NCBI GenBank assembly: GCA_944363915.1
Contig: CALVVR010000004.1
Coordinates: 1-55,030 of the forward strand
DNA from: an uncultured Bacilli bacterium
GTDB taxonomy: Bacteria; Bacillota_I; Bacilli_A; RF39; UBA660
Length of the DNA stretch: 55,030 nt
Direction: 5' to 3'
The position numbers and the translations under genes are program-made. The first letter of the stretch is position 1. The number at the start of each line of letters is the position of its first letter. Positions 7,756 through 16,635 of the stretch are shown piece after piece. Below the pieces are notes generated by a model. The model worked only from the letters and a program-made list of their open reading frames with translations, searched no databases and was not told the origin of the DNA.

Positions 7756-9459
7756 TTATTCATAAAATTTAAGTAACTTATTATAAATTCCTGGTTCGAT
7801 TTTGTTTAAACAATTAATAGTTAATTCCAATGATTTTTGATATTCACCTTTATAAAATAAAATTTCAGAATATGTTAAATTTTTATTAGTATCTTCAATT
7901 ACACGATAACGATTGCCATAAACAATTGCCATTTCGGCAAACATCGCTGTTTTAAGTAATTCCTTAGTTGCTCCATATAGTTTTAAAACTAAATCTCTGG
8001 CAGTATCAACTCTCGTATTTAAAACACTAATTGTAATTGGTTTTTTTTCTAATTCATCAACAATATCTTTAATTGCACTAGAAGCTTCATTTAATTGAGT
8101 ATAATAATATTGTGGAATAATTGGAAAATTATATTCACGAATTTTATTTTTTGAATCTTTTAAAATTGATTTGATTTCTTCTAATTGTTGTCGTGCTCTT
8201 AATTCATCTTCTTTCATACTGCCAAGAGCATCTAAAGAATTATCTAATCTTTCCTCAATATTATTTAGTCTTAAAGACAAGCCTTCAATTTCTTTAATTA
8301 ATTTTGAATAAGCAAAAGTATTGTTACCTGTATGCTCTTTTAAAATATCATAATCATTATTTAAATTATTTAATTCATTTTTTACTTCATTTAATAAACT
8401 AATATCATTATTTGATAAATTATAAGCTTTCTTTATATCATCAATTTGACTGAATATATCATCGACCAAACCATTTATTTTATTATTTTTATTAACAAAA
8501 GCCTCATTCAATTCGTCATAAATTCGACGATCTGCCTTTTCTTTCTCAAAATCATTAAATAATGAGTCAAAATATTCTAATAGTACTTTTAATTCAAATA
8601 AATTATCTTCTAGATTTAAAACTTTAGTCCGGTCCATTATATCATTTAATTTTTTATTAGCTTCTTCTACATTATAATCGACATTCAAATAATCAAGAGG
8701 ATAGCCTTCACTAACCATTTCATGATATATTGAAGTCAACTCATTAATTTTTTTAGGTATTATATTGGTAGCCATTAAAACAATCGATGGAACTTCTTCT
8801 ATTACAATCTGCATATGTTTTAACATTTCATCAATCGATTTAATTATTTTAGTAACTTCAGTATATTCATTATTCTCCATCGTTATTTCAAAAGCTTCAA
8901 ATCTTTTTGAAATATTTTCAAATTGTAAAATAATTGAATTAGATATTTCACCATATTCTAATTTGTTTTTATCAAATTTATCATACAATTCACGATATAA
9001 CGTTTTGAATTTAATAATTATAGCTCGATTTCTTTCCTCACTTGAAGTGATTTCTTTTATTTCATCTAATAATATTTCAGCATTAGTTCTTACTTTATAT
9101 ATTTCCATTTCCAACTTTGCAATTTTAAAAACAGTCGATTTATAATCTTGTTGTTTTAAAGAATAATCTGCTTCTAAAATCATATCAGTAATTTTTGGAA
9201 TCTGATTAGTTCTAATATCTTTAAAACGTTCTTCCCAATTATTTAAATTATTATCCAATTTATCATTTTTTAAAAACGTTTTTATTTTGGATATTTCAGA
9301 GCTAATAGGTGTACTGTCAATAACATTTTTTTCAACCTCTAGTTTATCGAGAATCGTCTTATATTTTTTATTACGATTATTTTGAAGTAAGTTCAAAACA
9401 ATAACAACAATAATAACGATAAATATATATAGTCCTACAATTATTAGCATTAAATCCAT
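7756..9459 (-). CDS. ezrA: Septation ring formation regulator EzrA
   Basis: A membrane-anchored regulator of FtsZ ring assembly and of cell-wall synthesis at the division site. One N-terminal transmembrane helix (MLIIVGLYIFIVIIVVIVLN) is followed by about 540 residues of heptad-rich spectrin-like coiled coil; 567 residues matches the usual 560-575. The start at 9459 is chosen because GGGTGAT lies just upstream, while the ATG at 9477 has no RBS. It lies 39 bases downstream of a tail-anchored hypothetical gene and may be co-transcribed with it. In Bacillus, ezrA is often close to rpsD and thiI, and both are nearby here. Confidence 0.92.
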   Translation of the reverse strand: MDLMLIIVGLYIFIVIIVVIVLNLLQNNRNKKYKTILDKLEVEKNVIDSTPISSEISKIKTFLKNDKLDNNLNNWEERFKDIRTNQIPKITDMILEADYSLKQQDYKSTVFKIAKLEMEIYKVRTNAEILLDEIKEITSSEERNRAIIIKFKTLYRELYDKFDKNKLEYGEISNSIILQFENISKRFEAFEITMENNEYTEVTKIIKSIDEMLKHMQIVIEEVPSIVLMATNIIPKKINELTSIYHEMVSEGYPLDYLNVDYNVEEANKKLNDIMDRTKVLNLEDNLFELKVLLEYFDSLFNDFEKEKADRRIYDELNEAFVNKNNKINGLVDDIFSQIDDIKKAYNLSNNDISLLNEVKNELNNLNNDYDILKEHTGNNTFAYSKLIKEIEGLSLRLNNIEERLDNSLDALGSMKEDELRARQQLEEIKSILKDSKNKIREYNFPIIPQYYYTQLNEASSAIKDIVDELEKKPITISVLNTRVDTARDLVLKLYGATKELLKTAMFAEMAIVYGNRYRVIEDTNKNLTYSEILFYKGEYQKSLELTINCLNKIEPGIYNKLLKFYE

Positions 9460-9498
9460 ATCATCACCCACTATCATTCTATCATATTTTTAAACAAA

Positions 9499-10725
9499 TC
9501 ATGACAAAATTATTATTATTAAAAAAGTTAAATAAATCCCCCAAACTAAACCAATAATAAAACTTAATAATAAAGAATCAATAAAGGCTGCCTTATTATT
9601 CTTTTTTAAAACTAAAGTTTTATCTTTTTCTATTTGCTTAGTATTTTCATTCTGTTTATTACTAATTTCCCTAGCTTTTTTTTGTTCAGTTAGTTTGGTC
9701 ATTTGTTCTGGTGTTAATGAATAATTACTCATTAAAAGTTCGATTTGTTTAACTGTCAAATTATCAAGATATTGATTAATGAACAAATCAACATCCAAGT
9801 TATTTTGTCCCTTAAACAATAACAAAGTGACTGTTACTTCATCATATGGTGGACAAGTCACTTTAGAAGTGATATCAGCATCTTTTTCTTCGACGTTTTT
9901 TGTCTCTCCGACTTCTTTTATTGATACATCATCACCATTTTGTTCGATTGTCATAATTTTATCATCATTTTGATTATAAAATATTTTTTCATCACTGTTT
10001 CCTAAAATATTATCATTGCCCAATGTTGGTTGATTGTTAATTATGGTATTTTCCAAATTATTATCTAAAACGGTAGTCTCTAAAGGCACTTCTTTTTTTT
10101 CAAATTTTAATGTATCTTTAGCGATTTCCAAAGCATTCTGTATTCCATCATTAGATTGAAAAGATTGTGACTCGTCTTGTTTGTTTTCAAATTGTTCAAC
10201 AAAATTACGATTATCGTGACTATCGTCTAATATTTTAACTTGACCATTTTCATCTTTAAATTTAATATAATCTTTATCACCAATCTCAAAACTTGTAATT
10301 CCTTCTAAATCTAATGGTGAAGGGGCCATTACTTCATCAAAATAACTAAGTAACTGTAAAATACTTTTGTCGACTAAATCATCTCTAAAATCAAGTTCTT
10401 TCATATTAGTAAGAAGTTCTGGATGCGTATTAATATATCTATTAACTGAAGCAATATCATCCATTAATGCTTTTTTATCTTTATATTTTCCATTTTTGAT
10501 ATCATTTTTTAAAGCTTGGGTAATGTAATCTATTAAAACATTTTCTACTTTTGTAGCCTCTTTTACTTCAAATTTTAAATTTAAAGATAATCCTTGAGCT
10601 TTTGTTAAATCCAGACTGATTATCTCGTCATTATTTTTTAAAATTAAAAATGAGCCATTATTTAATTTTATGAAACCGACCGTATCAAAAATATTACCTT
10701 TATATATTACTCTACTAGGTAGCAT
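9499..10725 (-). CDS. Hypothetical tail-anchored protein upstream of ezrA
   Basis: A 408-residue protein of unknown function. The N-terminus (MLPSRVIYKGNIFDTVGF) forms a small beta-rich globular domain, the middle (about 180-300) is low-complexity and acidic, a helical segment follows (VDLFINQYLDNLTVKQIELL), and the protein ends in a single hydrophobic helix (LLLSFIIGLVWGIYLTFLII). This layout suggests a C-terminally anchored cytoplasmic protein. The start at 10725 has the RBS GGTGATAGT; the ORF extends further upstream without one. The position directly before ezrA suggests a role in division or envelope work, which is only inference from neighbourhood. Confidence 0.8.
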   Translation of the reverse strand: MLPSRVIYKGNIFDTVGFIKLNNGSFLILKNNDEIISLDLTKAQGLSLNLKFEVKEATKVENVLIDYITQALKNDIKNGKYKDKKALMDDIASVNRYINTHPELLTNMKELDFRDDLVDKSILQLLSYFDEVMAPSPLDLEGITSFEIGDKDYIKFKDENGQVKILDDSHDNRNFVEQFENKQDESQSFQSNDGIQNALEIAKDTLKFEKKEVPLETTVLDNNLENTIINNQPTLGNDNILGNSDEKIFYNQNDDKIMTIEQNGDDVSIKEVGETKNVEEKDADITSKVTCPPYDEVTVTLLLFKGQNNLDVDLFINQYLDNLTVKQIELLMSNYSLTPEQMTKLTEQKKAREISNKQNENTKQIEKDKTLVLKKNNKAAFIDSLLLSFIIGLVWGIYLTFLIIIILS

Positions 10726-10781
10726 ACTATCACCAATATCATTGTAACACATTTTTCGACAAATTACTATAGTTAATTTTA

Positions 10782-10810
10782 TTGATTTTAACATAGTAAA
10801 ATGTTATTAT
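10782..10810 (+). promoter_or_regulatory. Promoter of the ATP-grasp gene
   Basis: TTGATT (10782-10787), 17-base spacer, TATTAT (10805-10810). Confidence 0.6.
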
Positions 10811-10827
10811 TTATATAGAGGTGAATT

Positions 10828-11805
10828 ATGAAAAAATTAAAGTTTATATTAAAATCATTTAAATTATCAACTATTAAAACATTATTTACTGTTGCTAGAA
10901 AAGTTAAAAAACAAAGTAAAAAGAAATTTGTCATTTTTGATATATTAAAATGTTCTATTAAATATCAGGCCGCCTTTTATGACTATTTAGAATTTGAATT
11001 TTATCTATTAAATGATGAACAAAGGAAAACCTATTTAACAAACGGAAAAAACAATCAGATTGTAAGAATGTTTAACGATAAAAACTATTGGCATATTCTT
11101 GACAACAAAAATGAGTTTAATGACTATTTTAAAAAATATCTTAAAAGAGATTATTTGAATCCTCATTTTACTAAAGAACAATTAAGTAGATTTTTAAAAG
11201 GTAAAAGTAAAATAATGGCAAAACCAATCGATGGTGTTGGGGGGGAAGGAATAAAAATTATTGATGCGAAAGATAAAAATATTTATGAAGAATACAATAA
11301 TTATCTTTTAGAAGAAGTAATAACTCAAAATAAAAAATTGGCTGAGTTATATGATAAATCAGTTAATTCAATTAGAATGTTTACTTTCTTTGACGGTAAA
11401 AACGCTTATTTATTACAAGCAATTTTAAAACTAGGAAACGGTGGTTATGTCGATAATTTTTCTTCAGGTGGAATGTATGCCTTCTTAAATGACAAAGGTG
11501 TAGTTATTACTCCAGCAATTGATAAAGACGACAATATCTTTGGTATTCATCCAATTAGTAAAAAGCAAATTTTAAATTTCCAAGTTCCCCAATTTGAAGA
11601 AGCTAAAAAACTAGTTTTAGAAGCAGCTAAAGAAATTCCACAAATAAAATATATCGGTTGGGATGTAGCTATTAGCGATAAAGGACCTTGTATTATTGAA
11701 GGAAATAGTTACCCAGGAGTTTTTCAAATTAAACCAAGATTTAATAAAGAAAAAATCGGAATATTACCTAAATATGAAAAAATTATGAAAATAAATTTAC
11801 AATAG
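10828..11805 (+). CDS. Sugar-transfer-associated ATP-grasp family protein
   Basis: A 325-residue protein with a C-terminal ATP-grasp fold: AKPIDGVGGEGIKII (about 131-145) resembles the glycine-rich ATP-binding loop, SIRMFTFF and VDNFSSGGMYAF follow, and GWDVAISDKGPCIIEGN (about 275-292) carries the metal-binding D/E/N residues. This is the pattern of the ATPgrasp_ST family, often found with cell-surface polysaccharide genes, where an ATP-dependent ligation is assumed but the substrate is not established. The N-terminal 60 residues are basic and without a clear domain. RBS GAGGTGAAT; single gene, divergent from the 408-residue hypothetical. Confidence 0.8.
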   Translation: MKKLKFILKSFKLSTIKTLFTVARKVKKQSKKKFVIFDILKCSIKYQAAFYDYLEFEFYLLNDEQRKTYLTNGKNNQIVRMFNDKNYWHILDNKNEFNDYFKKYLKRDYLNPHFTKEQLSRFLKGKSKIMAKPIDGVGGEGIKIIDAKDKNIYEEYNNYLLEEVITQNKKLAELYDKSVNSIRMFTFFDGKNAYLLQAILKLGNGGYVDNFSSGGMYAFLNDKGVVITPAIDKDDNIFGIHPISKKQILNFQVPQFEEAKKLVLEAAKEIPQIKYIGWDVAISDKGPCIIEGNSYPGVFQIKPRFNKEKIGILPKYEKIMKINLQ

Positions 11806-11808
11806 TTA

Positions 11809-11837
11809 TTGACTTATATATAAAAGCATAATATAAT
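11809..11837 (+). promoter_or_regulatory. Promoter of rpsD
   Basis: TTGACT (11809-11814), 17-base spacer, TATAAT (11832-11837). Transcription should start near 11844, giving a leader of about 150 bases. Confidence 0.85.
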
Positions 11838-11843
11838 ATTGAT

Positions 11844-11995
11844 GCATCTAAGCAGCGTTAGTATGAAATTTTTAATGTGTTTATTACCTTTAGGGGTAAT
11901 CATTGTGAAAAGCTGCATAGTGATGATTAATTAAATTAAACACCCTAATAAATTGGCATATTAACCTTTTAGAGTAAAAGAAAGGAGTGAATTTT
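11844..11995 (+). ncRNA. rpsD leader, probable S4 autoregulatory RNA with pseudoknot
   Basis: The long leader before rpsD shows three sets of complementary segments: GCAGC 11852-11856 with GCTGC 11912-11916; ATTACC 11883-11888 with GGTAAT 11895-11900; GTGTTTA 11877-11883 with TAAACAC 11937-11943. The first and third pairings cross, so a pseudoknot is possible. In Bacillus, S4 represses its own mRNA through a leader structure; identity with that class is inferred. The RBS GAAAGGAGTG lies at the end. Confidence 0.6.
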
Positions 11996-11997
11996 AG

Positions 11998-12600
11998 ATG
12001 GCTAGATATACAGGAAGTACTAATCGCATATCAAGACGTTTAGGTTTTTCAACATTAGAAAATGGTAAAGAATTAGCTAAAAGACCTTATGCTCCAGGAC
12101 AACACGGTAATAAAAAAGCTAAAAAATTATCAAACTATGGTGTTCAATTACAAGAAAAACAAAAACTTAGATTTATGTACGGATTAAGCGAAAAGCAATT
12201 CGAAGCAACCTTTAAGAAAGCCGGAAAAATGCAAGGTGTTCACGGCGATAATTTATTTAAATTACTAGAAAGTCGTTTAGATAATTTAGTTTACCGTTTA
12301 GGTTTTTCAACTACAAGACGTGGTGCTAGACAATTAGTAAATCATGGTCATATTACTGTTAATGGTAAAAAAGTTGATATTCCTTCATATACTTGTAAAC
12401 CAGGCGATGTTATCGCAGTTAAAGATAATGCTAAAGATATGAGTATTATTAAATCTTCATTAGAAGCTTTATTAAAAAGAGTTGAATTCGTTACTTATGA
12501 TGAGAATAAAATGGCTGGAACTTATGTAAGATATCCAGAAAGAAGCGAATTAAATGCTGATATCAATGAATCATTAATTATTGAATACTATAATAGATAG
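11998..12600 (+). CDS. rpsD: 30S ribosomal protein S4
   Basis: A primary 16S rRNA-binding protein needed for 30S assembly and also a translational repressor of its own mRNA in Bacillus. The sequence is canonical over 200 residues: [14 protein letters not shown] near the N-terminus and the S4 RNA-binding domain ([20 protein letters not shown], about 91-110, then [18 protein letters not shown]). It is the zinc-free form, with no cysteine cluster at the N-terminus. It stands alone, as in Bacillus, and is preceded by a strong promoter and structured leader and followed by a palindromic terminator. Confidence 0.99.
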   Translation: MARYTGSTNRISRRLGFSTLENGKELAKRPYAPGQHGNKKAKKLSNYGVQLQEKQKLRFMYGLSEKQFEATFKKAGKMQGVHGDNLFKLLESRLDNLVYRLGFSTTRRGARQLVNHGHITVNGKKVDIPSYTCKPGDVIAVKDNAKDMSIIKSSLEALLKRVEFVTYDENKMAGTYVRYPERSELNADINESLIIEYYNR

Positions 12601-12620
12601 TCGATCGACTATCTATTTTT
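12592..12620. terminator. Bidirectional terminator after rpsD
   Basis: A perfect palindrome at 12592-12617 (each half AATAGATAGTCGA or its complement) followed by T on both outgoing strands. It includes the rpsD stop codon. Confidence 0.9.
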
Positions 12621-13371
12621 GTGTAAAATGATAAATTAGAAATAAAGCTCCAGTAATAACAATGACTAACAATATAAATAATAATATTTTAGTTAATATA
12701 TTATTCTTCTTAATAGTTTCTTTCATTTCTTTAAAATCATCAAAATCATCACTTGAAAATTCTAAACTAGAAGTAAAAAATGATTTATCAAGATTGGCTT
12801 CAATTAATTTAGTATTTTGAACATCGTCATCTAAATCCGTTACATTCTTTACATTTTTTTCAATATCTTTAGCTAAATTAGGATCATGAATGGATTTTAA
12901 ATCATCCAACAAATCTGTCGTATAACCGTTTTTACTATTATTAGAAATGGCTTCAATCATGTTCTTTAGTTCATCTTCACTTAATGAATTAGACACTTCT
13001 TTACTATCTAAACTAATGCCTTTTAAAATGTTATATTGTGTATTAGCAAATCTAGTTGTTTTTTCTTGCCTTTCACTTTTCGCTTTATCTAAAACATCTC
13101 GAATATCATAACTTTTTTCTTCTTCTTCCTCTTCGACAACTGGCAAAATGGTTTCTTTTTTAACAGGTTTTGGTTTATTAATATTATTTGTTCCATTAAT
13201 TAATTCTCTTATTTTATCAATATCAATTTTCTCATTTTTCTCAATCACTGAAATACTTTCAACATTAGAATATTCTGCTTCGTCATAAATAGTACGGTAT
13301 AATTCTTTATTTTTGTTAATTCGTGACTTATTCTCACTAGGACTATAATATTTTTCCATTCTACTTGGCAT
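12613..13371 (-). CDS. Hypothetical tail-anchored acidic protein
   Basis: Unknown function, 252 residues. The N-terminus is MPSRMEKYYSPSEN; the body is charged and largely helical, with an acidic patch (VVEEEEEEKSYDIRD) around residue 105. It ends in one hydrophobic helix (ILLFILLVIVITGALFLIY) and a short basic tail, so it is probably anchored by its C-terminus with the bulk in the cytoplasm. The start at 13371 has the RBS GGTGATGAT; the longer reading lacks one. Its architecture resembles the tail-anchored protein upstream of ezrA, though I see no convincing sequence similarity beyond the first residues. Divergent from the ferredoxin gene. Confidence 0.8.
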   Translation of the reverse strand: MPSRMEKYYSPSENKSRINKNKELYRTIYDEAEYSNVESISVIEKNEKIDIDKIRELINGTNNINKPKPVKKETILPVVEEEEEEKSYDIRDVLDKAKSERQEKTTRFANTQYNILKGISLDSKEVSNSLSEDELKNMIEAISNNSKNGYTTDLLDDLKSIHDPNLAKDIEKNVKNVTDLDDDVQNTKLIEANLDKSFFTSSLEFSSDDFDDFKEMKETIKKNNILTKILLFILLVIVITGALFLIYHFTQK

Positions 13372-13433
13372 ATCATCACCGTACCTTTCTATCAATATAA
13401 TATCATATTTGACAAAATATTTAAAGAGATTAC

Positions 13434-13462
13434 TTGCATTTTTGAACATATTTTTTTATAAT
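13434..13462 (+). promoter_or_regulatory. Promoter of the ferredoxin gene
   Basis: TTGCAT (13434-13439), 17-base spacer, TATAAT (13457-13462). Confidence 0.75.
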
Positions 13463-13480
13463 ATTACGTGGAGGTATAAT

Positions 13481-13675
13481 ATGAAAGTTGAAATTATCAA
13501 AGAAAATTGTATTGGTTGTGGACAATGTGAAGCAACTTGTAGTGAAGTATTTAAAATTGGTGATGATGGCATTGCTACAGTTATCAACAATAAAATTACA
13601 AAAGAATTAGAAGAAGATGTAAATGATGCAGCTGATGGTTGCCCAACTAGTGCTATAAACGTTGAAAACGCTTAA
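13481..13675 (+). CDS. Single-cluster 4Fe-4S ferredoxin
   Basis: A 64-residue cytoplasmic electron carrier. Three ligands sit in CIGCGQC (residues 11, 14, 17) and a fourth in the CPTSAI motif near residue 56, so one [4Fe-4S] cluster is expected; Cys21 is extra. This is the Fer-type ferredoxin of Bacillota. The start at 13481 is set by the RBS GGAGG; the longer ORF to 13409 runs through the promoter and is not used. It has its own promoter and shares a terminator with rluB. The redox partner cannot be read from context. Confidence 0.93.
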   Translation: MKVEIIKENCIGCGQCEATCSEVFKIGDDGIATVINNKITKELEEDVNDAADGCPTSAINVENA

Positions 13676-13690
13676 ATTTTAAGCGTTTTT
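13665..13690. terminator. Bidirectional terminator between ferredoxin and rluB
   Basis: Stem AAAACGCTTAAA/TTTTAAGCGTTTT (13665-13689) with flanking T on both strands; both stop codons fall inside it. Confidence 0.9.
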
Positions 13691-14401
13691 ATTATCTAAA
13701 CTATATAATTTTTTAACTTCCTTGATCGTTAAATGACGATATTCTCCTGGTTTTAAACCAGTTAAATCTAAAAAAGCAATTTTTTCTCTTTTTAATTTAA
13801 TAACTTCATGACCAATAGCTAAAAACATATTTTTAACTTGATGATTTTTACCTTCGTGAATTGTTATCATAACTAAAGAATTGTTATTTTTTTTATCTAT
13901 TTTTTTAACTTTAACTTTACAAGGAGCTGTTTTAAAATTATCAATTATAACTCCTTTTTCTAATTTTTTTATTTCTAAACCTGATAAAATACCTTTAACT
14001 TTAGCTATATAAACCTTATCAATGTTATTTTTGGGGTGAATTAAAAGATTAGTTAATTCTCCATCGTTAGTTAAAAGTAATACTCCTGTAGTATCATAAT
14101 CTAATCTCCCAACTGGATATAATCTCTTATCAGTATCAATTAAATCTAAAACTGTTTTTCTCTTTTTATCGTCACTAGTAGTAGTTACAACACCTCTTGG
14201 TTTATATAATAAAATATATTCTTTATCTTCTTTAGTCAAAGATTTTCCTTCGACTGTGATTGTATCATTCCCACTTACTTTAGTACCTAATTCCGTTACT
14301 AAAACATTATTTACTTTTACTTTCCCTTGAATAATTAATTCTTCCGCTTTTCTTCTTGAACAATAACCACTATTAGCTATTACTTTTTGTAATCTTTCCA
14401 C
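13679..14401 (-). CDS. rluB: 23S rRNA pseudouridine synthase, RluB/RsuA family
   Basis: Isomerises a uridine of 23S rRNA (position 2605 in E. coli numbering) to pseudouridine. An N-terminal S4 domain (ERLQKVIANSGYCSRRKAEE, about 2-60) is followed by the catalytic domain with GRLDYDTTGVLLLTNDG, which holds the catalytic aspartate. The start is taken as GTG at 14401, giving VERLQKVI as in homologues; an upstream GTG at 14410 overlaps the RBS GGTGATT. It lies 43 bases after spmB, preserving the dacB-spmA-spmB-rluB order of Bacillus subtilis. Confidence 0.93.
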   Translation of the reverse strand: MERLQKVIANSGYCSRRKAEELIIQGKVKVNNVLVTELGTKVSGNDTITVEGKSLTKEDKEYILLYKPRGVVTTTSDDKKRKTVLDLIDTDKRLYPVGRLDYDTTGVLLLTNDGELTNLLIHPKNNIDKVYIAKVKGILSGLEIKKLEKGVIIDNFKTAPCKVKVKKIDKKNNNSLVMITIHEGKNHQVKNMFLAIGHEVIKLKREKIAFLDLTGLKPGEYRHLTIKEVKKLYSLDNKNA

Positions 14402-14444
14402 ATCAATCACCTTTTATAAATTATATATGATATAACCTATAAAA

Positions 14445-14939
14445 TCAAGCAATAAAGCTAACAAATAAAATACTTATTGTAATACTCACTAAATCAGCTA
14501 ATAAGCCAGCCCACAAAGAATATCGTATTTTTTTTATCCCCACACTACCAAAATATAAAGTTAAGATATAAAAAGTTGTATCAGTTGTTCCTTGAATATA
14601 AGAAGCAAGTGTTCCAATAAAACCATCTGGACCAAATGATTCATAAATTGTCGTTAAAATGGCTAAAGAAGAAGTTCCCGATATTGGTCGCATGATAATT
14701 AAAGGAATTATTTCATTGGGAATAAAAGAAATAAAACCAAATAAATTAGAAACTATATTGCTTTTAGTTAGAATATTAACTGCAAAAATCATAGCTAATA
14801 AACAAGGAAAAAGTTTTAAAATCATATCAAAACTTTCTTTAGCTCCCTCAATAAAAGTATCGTAAACTGGTACTTTTTTAATAATAGCATATATAATAAC
14901 AAACAGCACAACGATAGGAATAATTAAACTAGATATCAT
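14445..14939 (-). CDS. spmB: Spore maturation protein SpmB
   Basis: A 164-residue integral membrane protein of the nucleoside-recognition (Gate) domain family. With SpmA it is needed for full spore core dehydration and heat resistance. Four to five hydrophobic segments are visible, with the motif IMRPISGTSSLAIL near the middle and GTTDTTFYILTLYFGSVGI near the C-terminus. It overlaps the end of spmA by four bases, which suggests translational coupling. The short length is normal for SpmB. Confidence 0.95.
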   Translation of the reverse strand: MISSLIIPIVVLFVIIYAIIKKVPVYDTFIEGAKESFDMILKLFPCLLAMIFAVNILTKSNIVSNLFGFISFIPNEIIPLIIMRPISGTSSLAILTTIYESFGPDGFIGTLASYIQGTTDTTFYILTLYFGSVGIKKIRYSLWAGLLADLVSITISILFVSFIA

Positions 14940-15511
14940 GATAACCTCGCTAAAATACGGTCGATTATAAGTCCTATGAATGTACTAGTAAAAGTAATTA
15001 TAATGCAAGGAAAAACAATAATAGTAGGATCTACACTTCCATACATCATTCTTAAAGAAATAATTGTTGTAGGAATTATTGTTACCCCACTAGTATTTAA
15101 AACTAAAAAAGTAATCATCGATCGACTAGCCGTATCTTTTTTAGTATTTAATTCTTGTAAAGATTGCATCGCTTTCAAACCGAAAGGTGTTGCTGCATTA
15201 CCAAGTCCAAACATATTAGCAATTATATTAGAACTTATATAACTTAAAGATTGATGTCCTTTAGGTATTTCCGGAAAAATAAATTTTAAAATTCCCGATA
15301 ATTTTAAAGATAACTTTTTAAGTAGACCAGATACTTCCGCTATTTTAGCTATACCTAGCCATAAAGCCATAACAGGAAATATCTTAAAAGTCATATCTAA
15401 AGCAGTTTTACAACTATTTAATATTTCATTATTTATAACATCGACACTATCGGTAAAAAGGCAAAAAACAATTCCAATAATGATGAAAAAACCCCATATT
15501 TTATTTACCAT
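14936..15511 (-). CDS. spmA: Spore maturation protein SpmA
   Basis: A 191-residue membrane protein with a Gate-type fold and the signature GLGNAATPFGLKAM (about 101-114) and NTSGVTIIPTTIISLR. It acts with SpmB and the dacB product in cortex formation and spore core dehydration. Its start lies inside the end of dacB (seven-base overlap) and its end overlaps spmB, so the three form a tight operon. Confidence 0.95.
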   Translation of the reverse strand: MVNKIWGFFIIIGIVFCLFTDSVDVINNEILNSCKTALDMTFKIFPVMALWLGIAKIAEVSGLLKKLSLKLSGILKFIFPEIPKGHQSLSYISSNIIANMFGLGNAATPFGLKAMQSLQELNTKKDTASRSMITFLVLNTSGVTIIPTTIISLRMMYGSVDPTIIVFPCIIITFTSTFIGLIIDRILARLS

Positions 15512-16575
15512 AAATTATTAAACCACGCTTTCAATTTATCCCAAAAACTTAAAGTTTGTTGTTTTTCCACATATATTTTTTCTTCATGAACTTTTTGACT
15601 ATTAATTAAGACTTCAACTATTCCTACTTCGTCATTATTGTTATAATTTTTCTTTTTTTCTAATTTAAAATTTAATAAAATACTATTTTGTTCATTATTG
15701 TTTAAAGAATAATTAAAATCATTATTGATATATAATTTATCAGTATAATAGTTTTCATCAATTATTTCAATTTCACCTTTTTTTAAAATGTTATAATTAG
15801 TGTAGTTATCAAAAGCTTCTTCAAATAAATTAATGTGATCTAAAAAGTCATTACCGTCATTTAAAGTAACTACTACTAAATTGACATTATCTTTAGAAGC
15901 AGTTGTAACTAATGTTCTTTTAGCTATATCAGTGAATCCTGTTTTGCCTCCAGTTACATAATTATGACTATGTAATAATTTATGTTTATTTATCCACGAA
16001 TAATAATTCATATTTGTTTTTAAAGTATATTTTTTAGTACTAACAATTTTACGATAATTTTCGTTTTGCATAGCATAACTAGTAAGTAAAGCCATATCGT
16101 ATGCTGTGGATAAATTACCCCCATCTTCATCTAAACCATGAGGATTATTAAAAGTTGTGTTTTTCATCCCGATTTCCACAGCTTTTTCATTCATCATTTT
16201 AACAAAATTATCAACATTGCCACCGACATAGTTAGCAATCGCTAAAGCTGCATCATTACCACTTCTTAACATTAATCCATATAATAAAGCTTCTAAAGTT
16301 AACTCTTCACCTTGTTTAATATAAATACCTGATCCATAAGCTTTAGTTATTTCTTCACCAATCGTTACAGTACTACTTATATCAGCATTTTCAATTGCTA
16401 CTATTGCTGTCATTATTTTAGAAATGGAAGCAACACTTCTAACATCATGCATATTTTCACCATAAATAACATTTAAACTATCCATATCCATTAAAACAAC
16501 ACTAGAAGCACTACTACTATAAGCTTTAATATTTATTGGTATTAATAATAGTAAAATTAATACTAGTTTTTTCAC
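15505..16575 (-). CDS. dacB: D-alanyl-D-alanine carboxypeptidase, sporulation type
   Basis: A penicillin-binding protein that trims the D-alanine from peptidoglycan stem peptides, here probably in the spore cortex. An N-terminal signal peptide (KKLVLILLLLIPINIKAYS) is followed by the three active-site motifs: SISK with Ser50 and Lys53, SGN at 105-107 and KTG at 211-213. Length 356. The start codon is GTG with the RBS GGTGATAGT. Upstream, CATACTAT at 16591-16598 (minus) resembles a sigma-E -10 element, but the spacing to any -35 is poor. First gene of the dacB-spmA-spmB-rluB cluster. DacF is a close alternative name. Confidence 0.93.
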   Translation of the reverse strand: MKKLVLILLLLIPINIKAYSSSASSVVLMDMDSLNVIYGENMHDVRSVASISKIMTAIVAIENADISSTVTIGEEITKAYGSGIYIKQGEELTLEALLYGLMLRSGNDAALAIANYVGGNVDNFVKMMNEKAVEIGMKNTTFNNPHGLDEDGGNLSTAYDMALLTSYAMQNENYRKIVSTKKYTLKTNMNYYSWINKHKLLHSHNYVTGGKTGFTDIAKRTLVTTASKDNVNLVVVTLNDGNDFLDHINLFEEAFDNYTNYNILKKGEIEIIDENYYTDKLYINNDFNYSLNNNEQNSILLNFKLEKKKNYNNNDEVGIVEVLINSQKVHEEKIYVEKQQTLSFWDKLKAWFNNLW

Positions 16576-16598
16576 ACTATCACCTATAAAATAGTATG

Positions 16599-16621
16599 AA
16601 AAAAAGTCTAAATATAGACTT
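16599..16621 (-). terminator. Terminator of desulfoferrodoxin
   Basis: Stem AAGTCTA/TAGACTT around 16604-16621 followed by T-run on the minus strand. Confidence 0.85.
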
Positions 16622-16635
16622 AATTCAAATTCAAC

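Noticed and set aside
8765-9145. 126-residue plus-strand ORF inside ezrA
   Set aside because: A shadow of the coiled-coil coding region without RBS.
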